In this document: in pieces, positions 1 to 11,663 of the stretch | Layout of the letters: every line of letters starts with the position of its first letter | Numbering within the stretch: position 1 is the first letter of the stretch | Origin: Gautieria morchelliformis | Lineage: Eukaryota > Basidiomycota > Agaricomycetes > Gomphales > Gomphaceae | Assembly (NCBI GenBank): GCA_015179125.1 | Contig: WHVA01000282.1 | Coordinates: 82,170 to 146,169 of the forward strand | Direction: 5' to 3' | Length of the DNA: 64,000 bases | Translations under genes and position numbers: made by a program | Notes under the pieces: model-generated | Told to the model about the DNA's origin: nothing | The model's input: only the letters and a program-made list of their open reading frames with translations | Database searches by the model: none

Positions 1-1023
1 TCCGCACTGCCCTAACAGCCTCTGAGAAGTTTGGAAGATTAAAGCTCGTGCTCCGGCTTGAGTTAGTGCTGCTGCTACTTGTGGGTCGTGCAGCCGTATT
101 GAAGGAGGTACGACGCGAGTCTGTGGGTTGCTCAGGCTCGAGAGCTGGCGAAGGGAGTGTTGGTGAGACCGGATTGGAGTATGACGCATTAGAGGGAGAG
201 CGCGATCGTGTATCTAAACTAAAAGGCGGGATGTCTGCGAGAGTTAGATGCATGTACCGGGCACGTAAAAGGAAACCTACCACTCATGCCTTCTACTTCG
301 TCTGTCTCCGCATTATACCTAACAAACGGTGTCTTGGGCTCGGTAATCTTCATCAGGCTGTCTTTCTGAACCTCGGTTTCTAGCAGATTGGCCTCATCCC
401 AGGTCAAGCTTGATTGCATCGGAAGGGATCACGTTCCATCAGACAATCAAGACCTAATGTATAAGGTGACTTACTGCGCCTGACCCGCTCCCGGGGTGCC
501 AGTGCCGCTTGTCAGGGATCCATGGGGTGCGTTTTTGAGGATGCCCCGAGGCCTGGGCTGCGTACTAGACGGCGGAAGGGGATGAATGGTGGACGGCTCG
601 GGTATTATGGATGTGGACATTGCGCTTCGTTTACTGTGAAAACGAAGAAGGGCTAGTAGTAAATTATTGAATACGACGCCGCAGGGAGCTATAGCTAGAC
701 TTGACCCTGGTCAGTTGAAGTTCTGGCACGCTGTGTGTGTGCGGAGCAAATACGCCATAGACGCTCAACGAAAGCTCCTCTCTGGCTGGCTGGCCCCTAG
801 GCTGACATCACGCCCTTCAGGACACTTGCACGCCAGATTCCCCATGTTAGGCATCGAGAAGCCTTCGAGGGCTTGGTTTTATTTCATCAAGCTGCGGCTG
901 CCATGCATACCCCGAACTTGAAACTGTAGCTTTCTTGCGCGCAACCTTGTGGACAATTACAATACAAGCCATTAGGCAAAGCATGACCGTCCAGAAAGGA
1001 ATGTCTTCTAGTACGTACATCCC
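1..1023. other. No gene recognised
   Basis: The stretch holds only short open frames on both strands without recognisable motifs, signal peptides or convincing splice patterns. It may contain the end of a gene lying outside the window, but I cannot support one. Confidence 0.3.
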
Positions 1024-1696
1024 TTAAACGGGCGGTAGTTCTGGTCGTATTAGGTCCCAGAATTGATCCAGTCCAAACTCAGGAACAGCTGCTCCATGGT
1101 ATCCGAACGGCCTTCTCTCAACTGGAGCGCCAGCTCTATCGGAAGTCTCAATCTGTTCCGTGCCCGCTGAGGATTTTGAATCGCGAAACACAGCCAGATT
1201 GAAAACTGTGATTATGGACCAGTTGCATGCAGGAAGCGTATTCGAGTGCGAGTATATCTCAAGGTTAAACGTTAAACGTGGAATTGATATGTATTCGGTG
1301 TCTATGCCAAGTGGTGAGTGCAATCTCGAGAGATGAAAGAACTTCTGCCCCATGACAGCCCTCCAATCCCCTATCCCCCCGTAGGACATGCGAGTAAGTG
1401 CAGGATATCCATTACGAATTGCCCAGGTGTGTCTATGTACAGCAATGTAGGTTTACAAGGAGAATAGTCGTCGGTGGTTTCGACCTTGGGTGGTATATGG
1501 GGCTTGAGATATAGCATTCAGGCGCTCCAGCAAGTACAATCTTCATCCCTGTTTCCACTCTAAGTCTTGCTATCTCACTAGCCTCGACTTGGCATGACTC
1601 GTGGGTCCAGCGTGCCAAATCCCAAACGCGGTCTCCATGCGGATAGCAGGTGTATCGCCCTCCCCACTGGGCACAGAAAAAAAGACAGATAAACAT
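1024..1696 (-). CDS. Hypothetical protein, partial model
   Basis: Two open minus-strand stretches (1696 to about 1455, and about 1363 to the stop at 1024) have protein-like composition and could be joined by an intron of roughly 90 bases with a GTAAAC donor. The downstream part ends with the residues LIRPELPPV. No family is recognised, and no start codon, signal peptide or membrane segment could be fixed. Earlier exons could lie between 1700 and 2300. The call rests only on coding-like composition and an open frame of about 120 codons, so it may be wrong. Confidence 0.25.
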
Positions 1697-2525
1697 TGCC
1701 TATCGTTGCGTCATCTCTATGATTATGAATACTATACGGATTCCCTTATAAACACCACCCTCCAATCGTGTAAGAGTGAAATCTTGGGGGGATACCACAC
1801 GTTGAGATCTCGGATATATCGTGTATAGGCCGGGGAATATCTTTAACGCTCTCGGTGACCAAGTTCCTCGCTTTCATGTGTTAGAACTATCCCCTTACGA
1901 CTTGCGCCAATCTGTCATGTTCTTCTTGACACCATCAGTGTCCAGTCCTTGTCTTGGTGAAGAGTTTGTAGGAGTGCAGCTCTTAACGGCAAGAGACGAG
2001 ACGACCACCATAGCGTCTAGTGCACTTCAGGCGGAATTCGTGGGAAGTCCGAGTAACGGCGAGCAGAAGCAGAGGTCCGACCGCCGGTCATCCACACCGG
2101 TATAAAGCGCCTCTTTAGTGACCACGGAAAGCGATAAAGCAAGAATGTTTGAGATATGCATGAACGTGCAGGAAGAGTCGAGGAACGTGCTTGTCCGCAC
2201 GTGTGGAGGTTTAGACTCTCACTGGCAGCCATGTAGCACTATACGCGTGCGACCGATATTTGTGAGAGACATGGCCGTAGTAAACGTGGCAAGACATGCC
2301 ATATCCTGGCGGTGATTCGGAAGTGCGCAAGACTTGGTAGGGTCCTTCTATCGGCGAACGAGCTATTGTTCCTTTGGATAGGCGTTTTGTACTGAGTGCC
2401 TGTTTAAGCACACGTCCGGATCGATTGAATGCAGATCATTGGGGTCAAGTTCGTGAGCGCTGACGCGAGATGATATAAGAGCTCCAAACTTAGCATCACA
2501 TGTTACCTCCGACCTTCAAGTCCAA
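1697..2525. other. Intergenic / PAH1 upstream region
   Basis: I see no supported gene here. The last part must contain the PAH1 promoter; no clear TATA element or known operator stood out. Confidence 0.3.
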
Positions 2526-5500
2526 ATGAACTACCTGCGGGGCGCCTTGAGTGCTGCCTCGCAATATTACAAGGATTTGCCACCCATAAATCCTTCCACG
2601 CTCACAGGCGCCATCGATGTCATCGTCATTGAGAGACCAACCGAGAGCGGTGGCACAGAGCTTGTTTGCAGTCCTTTTCACGTCAGATTTGGCAAGTGGC
2701 AGGTCCTCAGGCCAGGAGAGAAGAAGGTGCGCATGCCCTTTCGAGAGCGCCAGGACCAGCCTGTTCAGCTCGCGAATCTAGGTTAATGTCTTGGTGAATG
2801 GTCATCCCATTCCATTCAACATGAAGATTGGTGACGCCGGCGAGGCGTTCTTTGTCTTCGAAACCGACGAGGATGTCCCAGACGAGCTCATTACCAGCCC
2901 TTTACTCCAACCCACTGTTGTCAGACAGTCTGACAATCGTGACGAAACATCCACCGCTGGAAAGTTCGGTATGGAAGAAGGCAGCGAGGGATTTATGGCT
3001 CCACCAGAAGAATCGGAATTGGACATAGACGGAGATGTGAGTTACCTCGGGCAGTCATTCGCTACTTAAACACTAATGCAAGCCACAGCGCCAGGAACCC
3101 GAGTTTTTAGACCTCAATGCTACCCAGTCAGGAGGCAGCTCGACTCCCGACTACCCACAGCTCATTACAGGTAAAGGCTCTCCGACTGATCCACTACATG
3201 CCGACATGGTCGCAAAACCCGAGGGTCTGACGGCTACTAGGCCTAATGCATCTGAAAACCTTATGTCACCGAACCATGAGAATAATAGTTTGGGCACACG
3301 AGGTCAAGATGGACTGGAATTCGAGGCCGATGTAGGTGATAACAAATTACCACGTGTAGACGTGCTCGAGGCCCAGCCGCCAAAAGTTACATATCATCAT
3401 GGTAAGCCTTGCTCAGATGCGGGATCTGTTCATGCTTACCCTGTCCAGATGTTGTGCTCGACGTTTCTGGATATCACTCGAAAGGCGCATCAGAGCGTAC
3501 AATAGACGCAGATAAATGGTGGGAACGAAAGCAGTCAGTTCTTGCAGTTTACCTGCTTCTCCGGTCTGACCTCTTAAGTAGTGAATCACGGAGTGGTTTG
3601 TTCTAATTAAACTCTTCCCTTTTCATCATGTCTGCTTAACTTTGATTACAGCCACATCCTTGGATATCACTACCAGACCTGATGGATCTCGTATGTCGTC
3701 TGATGTTCGCTCACATGCTTCGTGAGTGCTAACCAGTTCCAGGATCACCGAGCCCAGAGTCCCACCGCTATCCGTATGTTGGTATACTTGCATTGAAGAA
3801 TAACCCGACTCACCGTTGTCCAGATCAGCTTTACATGTGCCCCGCGCCATATCTGAGCCACCTGAATATGGCGCCACGTCTTCACCGCCACCTGAGTACT
3901 CATGGGAATGGGGCGCCTTCCCTCAGCGGTCTCCGATCCGAAGTAATTACTCTAGCGAGGACACCGACGTGCTTGACAGTATAAGGTTTCCGCCAGCGAT
4001 GCCCGACGTTGTAACCCAACGCCATACGCCATCTCCCCCCCGGAGTCGATCCCCAATTCCTGAAGCTGATGGCGGGAGATTAGAAGCGGACGAGGAGGAC
4101 CCATATAGAGTTTGGCTGGATTTTGAGGGACAACGGCTCGGATTCGAGTTGAGTTTGTGTGGAGATTGTATGCGTGAGGAGGGGGCTGCAGTTGCGGCTG
4201 CAGGCGCGGCTGAACGTTTCGAGAGAAATAAAGTTACTTATAAACAGTTGATGGACGACCCGGACACAGTTCACAGTCGTGACCTAGTAGTACGGTGGGA
4301 CGATGAGTGAGTGGTCCACCATTCTATAGCCGGTTGTCTGACCCCTTGGTTAGGTACATATACCAGAGTGATTGTTCGCCACTAATGCCTGCCCTGGTGG
4401 GCTGGCGTAGACGCACACTTTCGCCGCGTGCTTCGCCTGTATCGAATGCCGAGGCTGGACCTCGCAAACCCATCGCGGCCCCGCGACCCTCAACGTGGTC
4501 TCGCTGGTGGAGTCGTAATCGGACCATCCCCGACGTCACCGAGTCCTCTTTAGATAGACCTATGACGCTTTCCGAAACAGGCAAGACGCACGTCCAGCAG
4601 CCATCTTTAGATCATCCAGAGTCTGCTCCTGCCAACACCGTGAGTGGCTCGCCTCGAACTTATGGATCTATTCTGATCTTGTCAGAATATACCTGGCTTG
4701 CAGCAGACTACTCCCCTAAAGGCAGGTATTCCTTTCCCTTCTGCCCAGCCAGACGGCGCAGATAAAAAGTACGCCAAAACTTTAAGGCTTACTTCAGATC
4801 AATTGGTACGCATGATGTGGATTCCATAAGCTCGTGAGCTCACACACGCTATTATTACAGAAAGCTCTTGGTCTCAAGAAGGGTGCAAACGGCATCACAT
4901 TCTCTTTATCCGCCTCTGGCCAGGTAGCATGCACGGCCCGAATATTTTTGTGGGATGCGACAGACCACGTAGTCGTGTCTGATATTGATGGCACCATCAC
5001 GAAGTATGTCGTCATTCCTGGATTTATATGACTCACACCCGACCTTGACAGATCGGACGCACTGGGCCATGTCTTCACCCTGATAGGACGCGATTGGACA
5101 CATCTCGGTGTGGCGAAGCTATATACTGACATCTGCCGGAATGGGTACAAAATAATGTATCTCACCTCGCGTGCCATAGGCCAAGCCGACTCGACGCGGG
5201 ACTATCTCAAGGGAATCAAACAGAACAATTACCAACTTCCCGAGGGCCCTGTCATCATGAGCCCGGATCGCCTGCTGACTAGCTTACATCGGTAAGTGTG
5301 GCCACTCTCACCTCGTAAGCTTTGCATTGATGTGCGATGTTAAGCGAGGTCATTATGCGCAAACCGGAGACATTTAAAATGGCCTGTCTAAGAGACATAC
5401 AACGTCTATTTGGGACATCGTCGCATCATGCCTTCTACGCGGGATTCGGGAATAGGATCACTGACGCCCTCTCCTATCGAAGTGTTAATATCCCGAGTGC

Positions 5501-6345
5501 GCGAATATTCACGATCGATTCTACTGGTGAGGTAAAGATGGAGTTACTAGAGCTAGCAGGGTACAAATCTTCGTGAGTTATTTTTAAAACGTCTGCAGCC
5601 GCTTTTCAAATTTATTATTAACATTTTATTTCGCATAAGCTATATCCATATGACGGACATTGTTGACCAGATGTTTCCTCCGATAAACCGCAAATGGGCA
5701 CCCGAGTATACTGACTTCAACTATTGGCGGACACCAGTCGTAGAGTACGAGCTTCCTGAGGCTTTGACTGCGCCACCAAGCCCCTCGTTGAGTGCCAGTG
5801 CGCGCAGCGACACCTCAACCCAGACAACGTTGAGTCGTTTGAGACATTTTAGTCTAGGGAGGTCAAGCAGTAGGGTTACATCGCCTGAGAGTAGCCTCAG
5901 CTCCAGCCCTGCCCGTAACAGTAATGGCAATGGCCATCATGGAGGACGTATCCGGACGGCAGCCTCTCTCGACCGTTTAGGCTCATTCTTACCTGTTGGG
6001 GAGGGCATTGAATACGTCACCACAGGAGGGACACGAAGCGACGTGAGCAAGAGCGATGTTGATCTGATCCATAACGAGTTCCTTGGGAACGAGGTCAGGC
6101 AGGGGCGTTTGAGGAACAGACCAGAGAGTATGCCTGGCTCCCTGGATCATTCTGTAGGGATGCAAGATCCTCGATGGTTTAACGATCAGGAAATTAAGGA
6201 AGGGGAGTTCATCGATGGCGCTGATGGCGACGAAGAATATGATTCCGATGAGAACGAGGAGGAATATGTGGAAGAGGCCGCAGAGGAAGCTTTCGATGAT
6301 GATTTATTGGCGACCGGCGAGATGGAAACTGTACCATTCCTCTAG
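2526..6345 (+). CDS. PAH1: Lipin-type phosphatidate phosphatase
   Basis: Mg-dependent phosphatidate phosphatase (lipin/Pah1/Ned1) converts phosphatidate to diacylglycerol at the ER and nuclear membrane. Model: join(2526..2726, 2782..3036, 3089..3401, 3449..3595, 3652..3690, 3743..3773, 3824..4306, 4354..4639, 4704..4805, 4861..5003, 5052..5291, 5345..5572, 5640..6345), 1057 aa, all phases consistent. The N-LIP domain is at about residues 1-100 (FHVRFGKWQVLRPGEKK, MKIGDAGEAFFVFE). The haloacid-dehalogenase motif DIDGT lies at residues 660-664, followed by LTSRAIGQA and YIHMTDIVDQMFPPI. The middle is Ser/Pro rich and probably phosphorylated. The C-terminus is strongly acidic, the type of tail that binds the Nem1-Spo7 phosphatase in yeast. 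The ATG at 2526 is the first before the N-LIP start. Two exons are only 39 and 31 bases. Family assignment is secure; the exons around 3596-3823 are the least certain. Confidence 0.95.
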
Positions 6346-6497
6346 GTATTTCTAGACTACTGTATCATTTTCGTATTTCTAGCTAGTTGGTACTGTTACT
6401 GTATACACATCAATGCATCATAGATCTCTTTTCTTGGTTGGGGACGTACATACCGCTTTGTCGCACTATATTATATAATAATATCACTATCCATTAA

Positions 6498-6580
6498 GGC
6501 GCGATAGCTCAGCTGGGAGAGCGACAGACTGAAGTTAAACCGTCATCTGCAGGTCCCCGGTTCAATCCCGGGTCGTGCCA
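6498..6580 (+). tRNA. tRNA-Phe (GAA) with intron
   Basis: The sequence folds as a cloverleaf: acceptor GGCGCGA pairs with TCGTGCC (one G-T), discriminator A at 6580, a D arm with GCTCAGCTGGGAGAGC, and a T arm CCCGG-TTCAATC-CCGGG. The anticodon GAA is at 6531-6533. A 10-base intron, 6535-6544, sits just 3' of the base after the anticodon, the canonical nuclear tRNA intron position. A and B box promoters are internal. It lies between PAH1 and TEX1. Confidence 0.93.
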
Positions 6581-6654
6581 CATTCTTTTGGGTAACGATA
6601 CCGTTGGTACAGTTTTTGGTTCTCTCTCTCTTGTCGGAGTTTCGGTTGGTCTCC

Positions 6655-8110
6655 ATGTCTTCAGCTACCACACGTCCTAAAACACCTCCGTATCATACTA
6701 CCTTTGTAGCTCGAGGAGTAATTGTGCGTTGGTAGTTGGTATGGTTTTCCGTTTTCTCAGGCGTCACTATTCTAGGCTCCCAACTTTTCTGCTTTTCGAC
6801 CGAGAGACGTACGTGTGTCTATCCCAAGTACCACTGGAAAGGATCGTGCAAGCCTTAGCCATGTCGCGTGGAGCTGTGATGGTCGACGGCTGTCATCCGC
6901 TGGATACGAGAAGGCAGTTCGACTTTGGCAGCCCGAGAAAAGCGTGGGGGAACCCGTGTTCAAGAGTGAGACCCGCATTGACGCAGATATATTGCACGAA
7001 TACGACAGCTCGATCCTCGGAACACAACTACAATATCTGGTGCTCACACTGAGGCTGTGGAATTCGTAGCTTGGAACCCCACGCACCCAGAACTATTTTG
7101 CTCGTCTAGCTCGAAAGACAAACGAGTTGCTTTCTACGATGCGCGTCGTGAGTCCCCATCGCCCACCGTATCCGCGCCATGTCTTCTCCTGGTCTTACCA
7201 TCTGTGCCTTCGTCGTCAGAAAGTCGACCCACGCAAGTTATAAACACCTCCCGTCATCCGATCAATCTTCAGTATTCTCCAGACGGCAAGACGATAATGG
7301 TCCTCGACGATGACGACCGTCTTTCTTTCATCAAACATGGCAACACCGGATCAGATGGCCAGCTGGAATGGAAGACAGGAGAGACGGCGAGAGTGCCGGG
7401 TTATGGTTCAGTCAGTAGTTATACCCTTATTCCCGCAGTTCCCTCCTCAGCTTGTGCTAGGTTTTGAGTGCCATTGCTTTGTGGAACCATGTGGGAGACG
7501 CCATCTTTACGTCCACTACAGATGGCATGGTGCGGATTCTTAGCTATCCTAGCATGGATCTTCAAGAAAGAACTGGTGCTCATTGCCGGGCAATATATGC
7601 TCTTGGTCTGGACCCACGTGGGAAGTATGTAGAACATTGAAGAAGCCTCACATTATGCTCATTCTTCTGGGACAGATATCTTGTAACAGGCGGCTCGGAT
7701 TCAATCATCAACTTTTTTGATCTGCAAGAATGGCTTTGTGTGAAAAGCATATCAACTGGAGAGTAAGACTACCGTTTTATTTGAATGATATATCATAACT
7801 TGAATTGGGATCCACCCTCTAGCACATCGATCAACTCACTTTCGTTTTCATACGATGGTGAATATCTCGCATGCGCCACGGAAACTCCGTACATTGATAT
7901 CGTACGTACCTCTGAGTCCCTGTTGAGATCCTCCTGGGTTACAACAACCTTATCCAGATTGCAACGGAGACTGGTCAAGTCCTGCACCGTGTGCCTTCCA
8001 TGACAGTACCTGGTTTAGTAACATGGCATCCGTCTAAGCATATTGTTGCATCCTGTGCAGAGCCTACTGCCAGACCCGACAAAGCGTGGCTCAGCGTTTT
8101 CGGCCTGTAA
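6655..8110 (+). CDS. TEX1: THO complex subunit Tex1/THOC3, WD40 protein
   Basis: Tex1/THOC3 is a WD-repeat subunit of the THO/TREX complex, which couples transcription to mRNP assembly and nuclear export. Model: join(6655..6717, 6776..6943, 7009..7147, 7220..7410, 7461..7624, 7676..7762, 7823..7901, 7958..8110), 347 aa. WD blades are visible as HVAWSCDGRRLSSAGYEKAVRLW (about residues 42-64), AVEFVAWNPTHPELFCSSS, INLQYSPDGKTI, LGLDPRGKYLVTGGSDSIINFFD and INSLSFSYDGEYLA. The C-terminus VTWHPSKHIVASC is typical of the family. Length matches THOC3. The intron at 6944 uses a weak GTGGGG donor, chosen because it restores the expected spacing to the next blade. Confidence 0.9.
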
Positions 8111-8288
8111 GGTTTTGGATTACTGTCGATATATCAATGCTATGTGTGCTGAGAGCGTGGGATGTATGGTACATATGGGGGGACAAGTACGAGGGAATCA
8201 TGCAACAAATGTCTGGGTAAGTAGAAACAGCAAGGAATAGTCCATCCACGAAGGTAAAGCTTATAAAAGTGGCTCCGCTCCACATAGC

Positions 8289-11200
8289 TTAATCAGCAGC
8301 AACGTTGTGTCGCCATTGATCCACACTTTGGTATTTTGCCGGATCGTGAAGGGGAGGGCCTGGAGCTGCGCTGAAGGTCGGTGGGGGTACCATAAAAGGA
8401 GGAAAGCCGTTAAGCATCGAAGGGGCGCCAAATGCCATAGAACTGTGAAGTTGCGCTTGCATCATCATCTGTTGTTGAGCCATTATGTTAAGCTGCTTCT
8501 GCTGCTGAGCCTGCTTGAGGCCCAACGGCTTCTCGTCGTCGTCGTCGTCATCGCCATGGGTGACCGAGCGCGCAATGATAGAATGAGCACGGGGATGACG
8601 GACAGCGAGTGGCACGTCATCTTCTTCAGCATCTTCTTGGGTTGCATGAGGTACATTATCGAATGAAAAGTCAGGCAGCATGCTCTTCCGCTCCAAAACT
8701 TTTGCTAAAGGTTTCTCGTCCTCCGAATCGGGTGACGGAGCTCGTACGGCACGTATGGTTGGCATCTGTAGCTTGCGGACTAAGGGGACATCGTCCTCAC
8801 TATCCGAACTACCAAAGTTCTGGTTTGGTTGGCGCCCACCCTCGTCATCTGGCGATCCCCAACCTCCAGCTTCAGACCCTCGTCTAGCCGCATTCGCTTT
8901 TGCCGCGTTTTCTGAAGCCTGGCTGTCAGTGTCGCTATTAGAATCTGGGATAACCGGTGGGAGAGTTCGTCTAGCCGTAGCCTTTGGTATAGCAGGCAAG
9001 GTCGGGGGGCGTTCTGATACTTTATAGGGGGGTGGAACAGCCTCTAGAGCGACCGGCGAGGGAGGGGGCAACTTATTGTTTCCTTTACCTCTATTCTTTG
9101 CTTTCTTCGCCGCCTTCGCCGCCTTCTCCTCGTCTTTCCGTTTGCGTGCCTCTTCCTCCGCCTTTTCAGCAGCCTCAATGTCTTTGAGTTTGGCCAGTTC
9201 GCGTACCCACAGCTGATCCACCCCAAAGACAGATTTACCATTAAGTATCCTTCCATTTGCAGCTCCAGGACTGACATGTTCTTCACCTGAAAAGTCAAGC
9301 AGAGGTTTGGGACCAGAAGAATTTCTGCGCTGCAAGGGCGGCCGATCACCAAAGGCCTGTGATACAGGACGATCCTGCAGCGTGGCAGGATCTATCAGAG
9401 TGCTTGAACGACGAATCTGACCGCGCGACATCATTGTTGGTCGCTGGTCACCTGTGAATACCCTAAGGCCCGACATAAGACAAAAGACGGTTATTGCAAG
9501 CGTGGTTGCGGAGAACACACCTTTGTTTTGATTTCATCTTCTGCTTCCGTGCTTCTAGCTCATCCATTAAGCTCCTGCCATACAGTTTTCCAGGAGCTTT
9601 CCCCTGTGCCTGCTTCTGCTCTTCTGCAATCTCCTCCTCGATGTCTTCTTCTTGGATTATCTGCTCTCCATCTTCCCTCGCTCGATGAAGACCACTTTCA
9701 ATATCCTCGTAGGCCACGTCGCGTTGACCCCCAAGCATGAGAGAATTACGAAATGTGAGCTGAGAGAGAGACATGCTAACCCGGGGATTGGGTGTGAATG
9801 AATCTGACCCCGCGGGGGGCATTAAATGAGAAAAGGGTCGTCCTGTGGATTTGGCCCCGGGAGGCAGAGGCGGTCCAACTGTAGACATCTGGAAGCCCTG
9901 GGGAAGTTGTGCTGGAGCACCATTGTTCTCACTATCTTGCAGCGGGCTAGGCATAATAAGTATCTTGGGCCTCATTAGTTCCATGCGTGAGTAACGCCGG
10001 GGCTGTCGTTGGTCTTGGTCGGGAAGGTGATTACTTGCTACAGACATGTGATCGGCATCAGGCGGCAACCGTGACCCAAGTGAAGCATTAGACATGGTGC
10101 GCGTGTGAGCCGCTGCCTTGGGATCAAAGCGGGACGTCCGAATGGGAGAGGGAGCAGGAAGAGAGAATGGGTTGTTTTCATCAAGAAGGCCTTGAGATCC
10201 TATTGACACAAAAGATGTTACACGTTCTCGCTGGTCGAGGATCGACTGTCCTCCCAGGGACACTACCGAAATCGGGCGAGCGTTAGAAGGGGCCCTAGGA
10301 TCGAAGCGTGACGTAGTAGTGGGAGGAGGGAGCGCAAAGGGATTGTCCTCTGCAGCACGAGAACCACTCGACATCGTGCGCTCCCGTCCATGTTCAAGCA
10401 GAGGATGGGAGCCAACAGATGCATTGGATATCGCCCGGGTATGTAGACCAGCTTTGGGGTCAAAGCGGGAGGTAGAAGAAGAGAGGGGCAAAGCAAAAGA
10501 ATTCAATCTTTCTGCCTCATCTTGCAAATCGGGTGATGCACTGGGGAAAGGGATGGTATGTGGAGACGAATTCAGTGGGTGGCTTCGCAACGGCACACGA
10601 TTGGGGAAGGGTTGCTTGAATCCTGTTGCAGACAAGGGCCTTTCAAAGTCCGGCGTTTTGCGACCCGTCGGGTCTAAAGGCGCGGCGATGGATCTACGAC
10701 GGAAATCTGCTTCTGAGGCAATTGGCCCTCCTCGCATTGCCTCCAGGAGCTCATGTCCTGAACCAAGACCTCCCATACTCTGAGACCTGCCGCCTTGATG
10801 ACGATGCCTGGGTGGTTCGAGTGGCCCAAGGTCGTCGGCATCATATGCCTGAGAATAGGCATTAGGCAAGATCTCGGATTGCGCTTTTGAAAGTTTGCGC
10901 TCTCTTGGACCAGTCCTCCTATTCTTAGAACTTTGCTTCCCTTTGTTTCCAAGAAAATCTGCCATACCCCAAGCCTCCAAGTCTACCTCGAGATCGTCTT
11001 CCTCGTATTCTTCTTCCTCAGCGCCTCCTCCATCCGACTCAGGTATATCATCACCAAATGGGTTGCGAAGAACGTCGATAGATCCCCTAGAATTCCGAGT
11101 CCCAGCTAGCGAGCGACGAGCATCCATAGAACCTCGTGCACTAGCCGTCTCGCTACCAGGAAGCTCTACACCCAGCAAGTTGGGAGTCTCACGTAAATGC

Positions 11201-11409
11201 TCAAACCCTGATAAGGTACGTGCGCGAGGGCCCTCGCGGGTGCGAATATGAGAGAATATCGCACTGTTCTCTGCCAAACGCTCGGGATTGGGGTCGTCCG
11301 GGTCATTGTCATACTCTATTGTGTTCCATCATCAATGATCGAACTGAGGTGAAAGGAACAACTTGCCAAGAAGGGCAGCCGCGAGCTGCAGTCTTGAGAA
11401 AGCTGACAT
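8289..11409 (-). CDS. Unknown low-complexity protein with internal repeats
   Basis: No family recognised. Model: complement(join(8289..9462, 9521..11315, 11367..11409)), 1003 aa, starting MSAFSRLQLAAALLEYDND. The first intron (11316-11366) has a GC donor (GCAAGT) and is the only phase-consistent way found to reach the ATG. The N-terminal half is Ser/Arg rich and has three copies of a block with SRFDP[KR]A followed by an ISNAS-like segment (about residues 280-400). Around residues 660-710 is a charged, Ala/Lys/Glu-rich helix, probably a coiled coil. Residues about 820-925 carry four acidic blocks ending in D[DE][VK]PL. The tail is Met/Gln and Pro rich. It is probably disordered, with serines in phosphosite-like contexts; a scaffold or regulator is only a guess. 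Confidence 0.75.
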
Positions 11410-11663
11410 TCGTAAGAGTCGGTTTCGAGATGTCAAGCCAGTCAAAACTCAAACAGCAAGGCGTGTCACGCTACCAAAGGAAACGTCACGATCAGTGTCA
11501 CACCTGGGTCACACACGAAATGTCCTACGCAAAAATGACATTATGCTTTGTGGCTCCAATTGTTAGTGGTGATTAACAAGTTGTAGCAAACATGCTTCAA
11601 AAATGCGATACGGTATAGCACTTAGCCACCCTTGACACAGCCATGTGAGACCCAGCGGAAACT

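Noticed and set aside
2781-2790. Apparent frameshift in PAH1 after VQLANLG
   Set aside because: A GT-AG intron at 2727-2781 joins GEKK to VNVLVNGHPIPF in phase and gives the expected lipin sequence, so no frameshift is needed.
9494-11251. Several plus-strand frames of 64-154 codons
   Set aside because: All are antisense shadows of the large minus-strand gene 8289-11409.
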